From Paracoccaceae bacterium (lineage in GTDB: Bacteria; Pseudomonadota; Alphaproteobacteria; Rhodobacterales; Rhodobacteraceae): 43,671 nucleotides of DNA. Under the pieces are notes generated by a model. It saw nothing but the letters and a program-made list of their open reading frames with translations. It did not search any database and was not told where the DNA came from. Of this stretch, positions 41,512 through 43,671 are shown one piece after another. The DNA lies in the NCBI GenBank assembly GCA_902554705.1, contig CACDPP010000015.1, positions 1 to 43,671 on the forward strand, written 5' to 3'. Numbering within the stretch: the first letter of the stretch is position 1; every line of letters begins with the position of its first letter. Both the position numbers and the translations under genes were made by a program.

Positions 41512-42129
41512 CTAAGAAGTTTGATTTTCTAGCACTTTTTTGACTGATGCGGTTTCCTTAACCTGATTAAATATTTTCTCAAGATTTGGTCTTTTGGCGA
41601 GTTCATCTGTTTTATTGTCATCCCAGTTCATTAAAACATAAAAGTAGAAGTCTGCAATCCCACAAGTTTTTCCTGATAAGAAACCGTCAACGTGTTTCTC
41701 CAAGATATCGTAACAAGCCTTCCTATCTAACTCAGCTTTTTCCTTTATAACAATTTCTGTAGAACCATATCGATCAGGAAAGAAAAAACGGTTGTTGGCA
41801 TTTCCTAGTGCTGTTGAAAGGAAAGAAAGCCATTGAAAGCATATGGCTCTGTCTGGGTTGCCAATAGGGGCGATTAAATTGGTATGGTGTGTTTCTAACA
41901 GAAAATTAATAATTGCAGGCCCCTCAAAAATAGATTGCCCACTTGGGGTAATCAAAACAGGCACTAATCCTCTAGGCGAAATCATTTTAAACTCTACCGA
42001 GTTTCTTTCCTCTGGAGTTGGAAAAATAATGTCATATTTTATTCCAGCCTCTTCCATTAATAATTCGATAGCCATAGAACCTAAATAAGGTATGCCATAA
42101 AGTTTGTAAGAAGCTGTAGTATTTACCAT
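41512..42129 (-). CDS. Glutathione S-transferase-like protein
   Basis: The product is 205 residues. Residues 6-85 are a thioredoxin-fold N-domain (YKLYGIPYLGSMAIELLMEE, then PRGLVPVLITPSGQSIFEGPAIINFLLE with the cis-Pro and the ES-like EGPAI segment). Residues 90-200 are the helical C-domain with the SGKTCGIADFYFYV line (N-capping box Asp). It probably binds glutathione, but the enzymatic role is unknown. No clear ribosome site precedes the ATG. Repeat copy C lies 58 bases upstream of the start and could supply its promoter. Confidence 0.8.
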   Translation of the reverse strand: MVNTTASYKLYGIPYLGSMAIELLMEEAGIKYDIIFPTPEERNSVEFKMISPRGLVPVLITPSGQSIFEGPAIINFLLETHHTNLIAPIGNPDRAICFQWLSFLSTALGNANNRFFFPDRYGSTEIVIKEKAELDRKACYDILEKHVDGFLSGKTCGIADFYFYVLMNWDDNKTDELAKRPNLEKIFNQVKETASVKKVLENQTS

Positions 42130-42186
42130 AATGTGAGTTTACATTACAAGCCGAACAAAGCAAGAAAGAACGACACGTATCATTTG

Positions 42187-42444
42187 CGGCTCCTTTCTTA
42201 CATCATACAAAAAACTCTGAGAAAATATCTAGCCGGATTGTGCATATACAAAGGCTAATCGTGCCCCTTCATAGGCCTCTAGCAAGTACAATATTTTGGC
42301 AACACCCCAAGCTAGAAAATACTAATTTTTTTAAGTCTGAACCCTAAAAATCTGCGACTTATTTTAAGTTTTTGGTATGCTTTTTTTGGTATTCACCTCA
42401 AAACACACTAATAAAATACGGGTTTTTCTTAGTATACATAGCTA
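42187..42444. repeat. Att-adjacent repeat, copy C
   Basis: 258 bases closely matching copy B, in the same orientation, including AAGTCTGAACCCTAAAAATC and the paired TGGTAT motifs. Twelve bases later it is followed by the tRNA-like core, as in copy A. Confidence 0.85.
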
Positions 42445-42455
42445 TTTAAGCTAAA

Positions 42456-42473
42456 TGGCGGAGGAGGTGGGAT
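42456..42473 (-). repeat. tRNA-Ser 3'-end-like attachment core, right copy
   Basis: Minus-strand sequence ATCCCACCTCCTCCGCCA equals a T-stem 3' half, acceptor strand CTCCTCC, discriminator G and CCA. No tRNA body extends beyond it. It and the left core at 18870 lie 23.6 kb apart in direct orientation. Confidence 0.6.
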
Positions 42474-42605
42474 GCGTAACCTTATTGTTCCACCAAGTTT
42501 AATTATATGGCTAAAATGCCTATATTTATATACTATTTATCTCATATCTCTACATCTGTGTCTTAGTACAAATACACCCATACATACACCCAGTTTTTTG
42601 GCGGT

Positions 42606-43671
42606 TTATGAAGAGTTTAGGCTTTCAAATGCATTATTAAGGAATGGTTCATATTTGCGCCATGCTTCAGAGCTTCCTTGAAAAACTTTTTTTCTAACCT
42701 GTTGTTGTGATGCTGTTCTTACAATGCGTTTGTTTTTATGCGGTGATAAACATGCCTCTTCCCAGTCTAACCCTAGGTGGTCAATTAGCTTTTTGGTTTC
42801 GCTTTCTTGGTCAGTTGTTAGTTTCTCATAGTTCAAATTATAAATTCTATCAGTATATTCTGATTGCCAAAGCTCCATTAGATCAGTGTACAACTCATAA
42901 TATGAAACAACATCCTTTAAATCATAGCAATATCCTAAACCTTTTGTAGTGAAATATTGCTTATAATTCGACCAGCAGGTAGCAGCAGCATTTCGTTGTG
43001 CATGAACAATTTTAGCCTCTGGTAAAGCAGAACAGATCAACGGAATAAACCGAAAATTATGAGGCATTTTGTCTATTACAAAATGCTTTCCATTTGATAA
43101 GTGCGATAACTCTAATAGGTACCTCCGTCGAAACTCAGAAATAGCACCAATGTTTACCGATGTAGGATCTTCAGGTAATTTTTTTCCAAAATGTTGAACA
43201 TAATTTAATTCCCCTGCACCAACAACTTTAGAATGTGATGATATTATCTGTTCAATGAGGGTCGTTCCTGATCTTGGCATGCCAAGTATGAAAATTGGTG
43301 TGGATTCAATCGAGCATTCTTTTATTTGCTTTGATTGTTTTAAAAAATGAGGTTGTGTTTCTTTCAATCTAGTGAACAGTTCTTTGTCTTGATTTATTGA
43401 GTACTTTAGTAGCTTTTTACGCAATGCGTTACCTTCAGATAAGTGATTAAAGGCCAGATCTAGTTTGCCAACGTCCTCATACATTTTAGCTAATGCAAAA
43501 CTTAAACTGCATCTTGCATCTTCTCTCAAATCTTCTCGTTTATAAAGCTGTTGAACCTGAAGAAACTGTTTATCCTCTAAAGTATATTTTTTGATAGAGC
43601 TTAGCATATGATGCGCCTCAGCATAATCAGGCTTAATAGAAAGTGCCTTTTTGTAAGTCTCCATCGCCTCT
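42606..43671 (-). CDS. TPR-sulfotransferase (partial, runs off the right edge)
   Basis: At least 354 residues; the N-terminus lies outside the window and the visible part starts within a TPR unit (YKKALSIKPDYAEAH). The sulfotransferase domain begins at IFILGMPRSGTTLIEQI, the PAPS 5'-phosphate-binding loop, followed by KVVGAGELNYVQHF, the 3'-phosphate site region with RNAAATCWSNYKQYF, and the C-terminal QGSSEAWRKYEPFL. Fold and motif order match marine TPR-sulfotransferases of the tyrosylprotein-sulfotransferase type. It would sulfate a glycan or protein. A decayed relative lies at 13864-14202, and its TPR-coding DNA matches that of the TPR-oxygenase gene. Confidence 0.85.
   Translation of the reverse strand, partial: EAMETYKKALSIKPDYAEAHHMLSSIKKYTLEDKQFLQVQQLYKREDLREDARCSLSFALAKMYEDVGKLDLAFNHLSEGNALRKKLLKYSINQDKELFTRLKETQPHFLKQSKQIKECSIESTPIFILGMPRSGTTLIEQIISSHSKVVGAGELNYVQHFGKKLPEDPTSVNIGAISEFRRRYLLELSHLSNGKHFVIDKMPHNFRFIPLICSALPEAKIVHAQRNAAATCWSNYKQYFTTKGLGYCYDLKDVVSYYELYTDLMELWQSEYTDRIYNLNYEKLTTDQESETKKLIDHLGLDWEEACLSPHKNKRIVRTASQQQVRKKVFQGSSEAWRKYEPFLNNAFESLNSS

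Larger units (their letters stand above)
42130..42605. other. Gap holding att-type repeat copy C and attachment core
   Basis: The 476 bases between the GST gene and the sulfotransferase contain repeat copy C (42187-42444) and the tRNA-3'-end-like core (42456-42473). The 42472 plus-strand frame that starts in the core is not believed, since it runs into the sulfotransferase 3' end. Confidence 0.6.

Noticed and set aside
42472-42681. Plus-strand 69-codon frame starting in the att core after a GGAGGAGGT ribosome-like site
   Set aside because: It runs antisense into the 3' end of the well-supported sulfotransferase gene, the GGAGGAGGT is explained as tRNA acceptor sequence, and the peptide has no recognisable features.

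Overview
The window is a 43.7 kb piece of a low-GC bacterial chromosome, most likely from a marine, planktonic Alphaproteobacterium with a compact genome. That assignment is an inference of low to moderate confidence. It rests on the AT-rich composition, tight gene spacing, TPR-sulfotransferase and TPR-oxygenase genes, FkbM genes, and a kinase/M23/class III aminotransferase fusion that I associate with this class. No rRNA, complete tRNA, CRISPR array or intact transposase was seen.

Region 1 (1-13.7 kb) is mostly ordinary metabolism. A flavin-fold protein of the PNPOx type is followed by a minus-strand run of two LysE-type exporters, a cupin dioxygenase-like protein, a small zinc ribbon and a VOC protein. 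A second cupin, a one-helix membrane protein, htpG, a MaoC dehydratase and an iron alcohol dehydrogenase come next. A minus-strand pair then encodes an SLC13-type transporter and a 1010-residue three-domain fusion (APH-type kinase, M23 fold, PLP phospho-lyase or aminotransferase). Region 2 (13.7-26.4 kb) is accessory and shows wear. It holds a decayed sulfotransferase, an outer-membrane barrel, a coiled-coil protein with internally duplicated DNA, a run of seven very small minus-strand genes, a CocE-type hydrolase, an EF-hand-like/YHYH divergent pair, a TPR-oxygenase and the first 39 codons of a tyrosine integrase.

Region 3 (26.4-39.5 kb) is a cell-surface polymer locus in two compositionally different halves. 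The left half (26.4-30.2 kb) is extremely AT-rich and encodes a glycosyltransferase, a Wzx-like flippase and a B12-binding-type radical SAM enzyme. The right half (30.6-39.5 kb) has normal composition. It encodes a LicC/PntC-like cytidylyltransferase, a LicD protein, a LicD-FkbM fusion, DUF4956, a CotH-like protein with a beta-helix, a VTC-type polyphosphate polymerase, a methyltransferase and a GT2 glycosyltransferase. Six of these eight genes handle phosphate groups or belong to the DUF4956/CotH/VTC set. I read the half as a candidate, functionally undescribed system that builds or decorates a phosphate-rich surface polymer.

Region 4 (39.5-43.7 kb) holds a class III cyclase-TPR protein, a GST-like protein and a TPR-sulfotransferase that runs off the right edge. 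Three copies of a non-coding repeat, at 18.8, 21.6 and 42.2 kb, share orientation. Two of them abut an 17-18 bp block that matches the 3' end expected of a tRNA-Ser gene. These look like old attachment sites of tRNA-targeted integrative elements and bracket the 18.9-42.5 kb segment that contains the surface locus.
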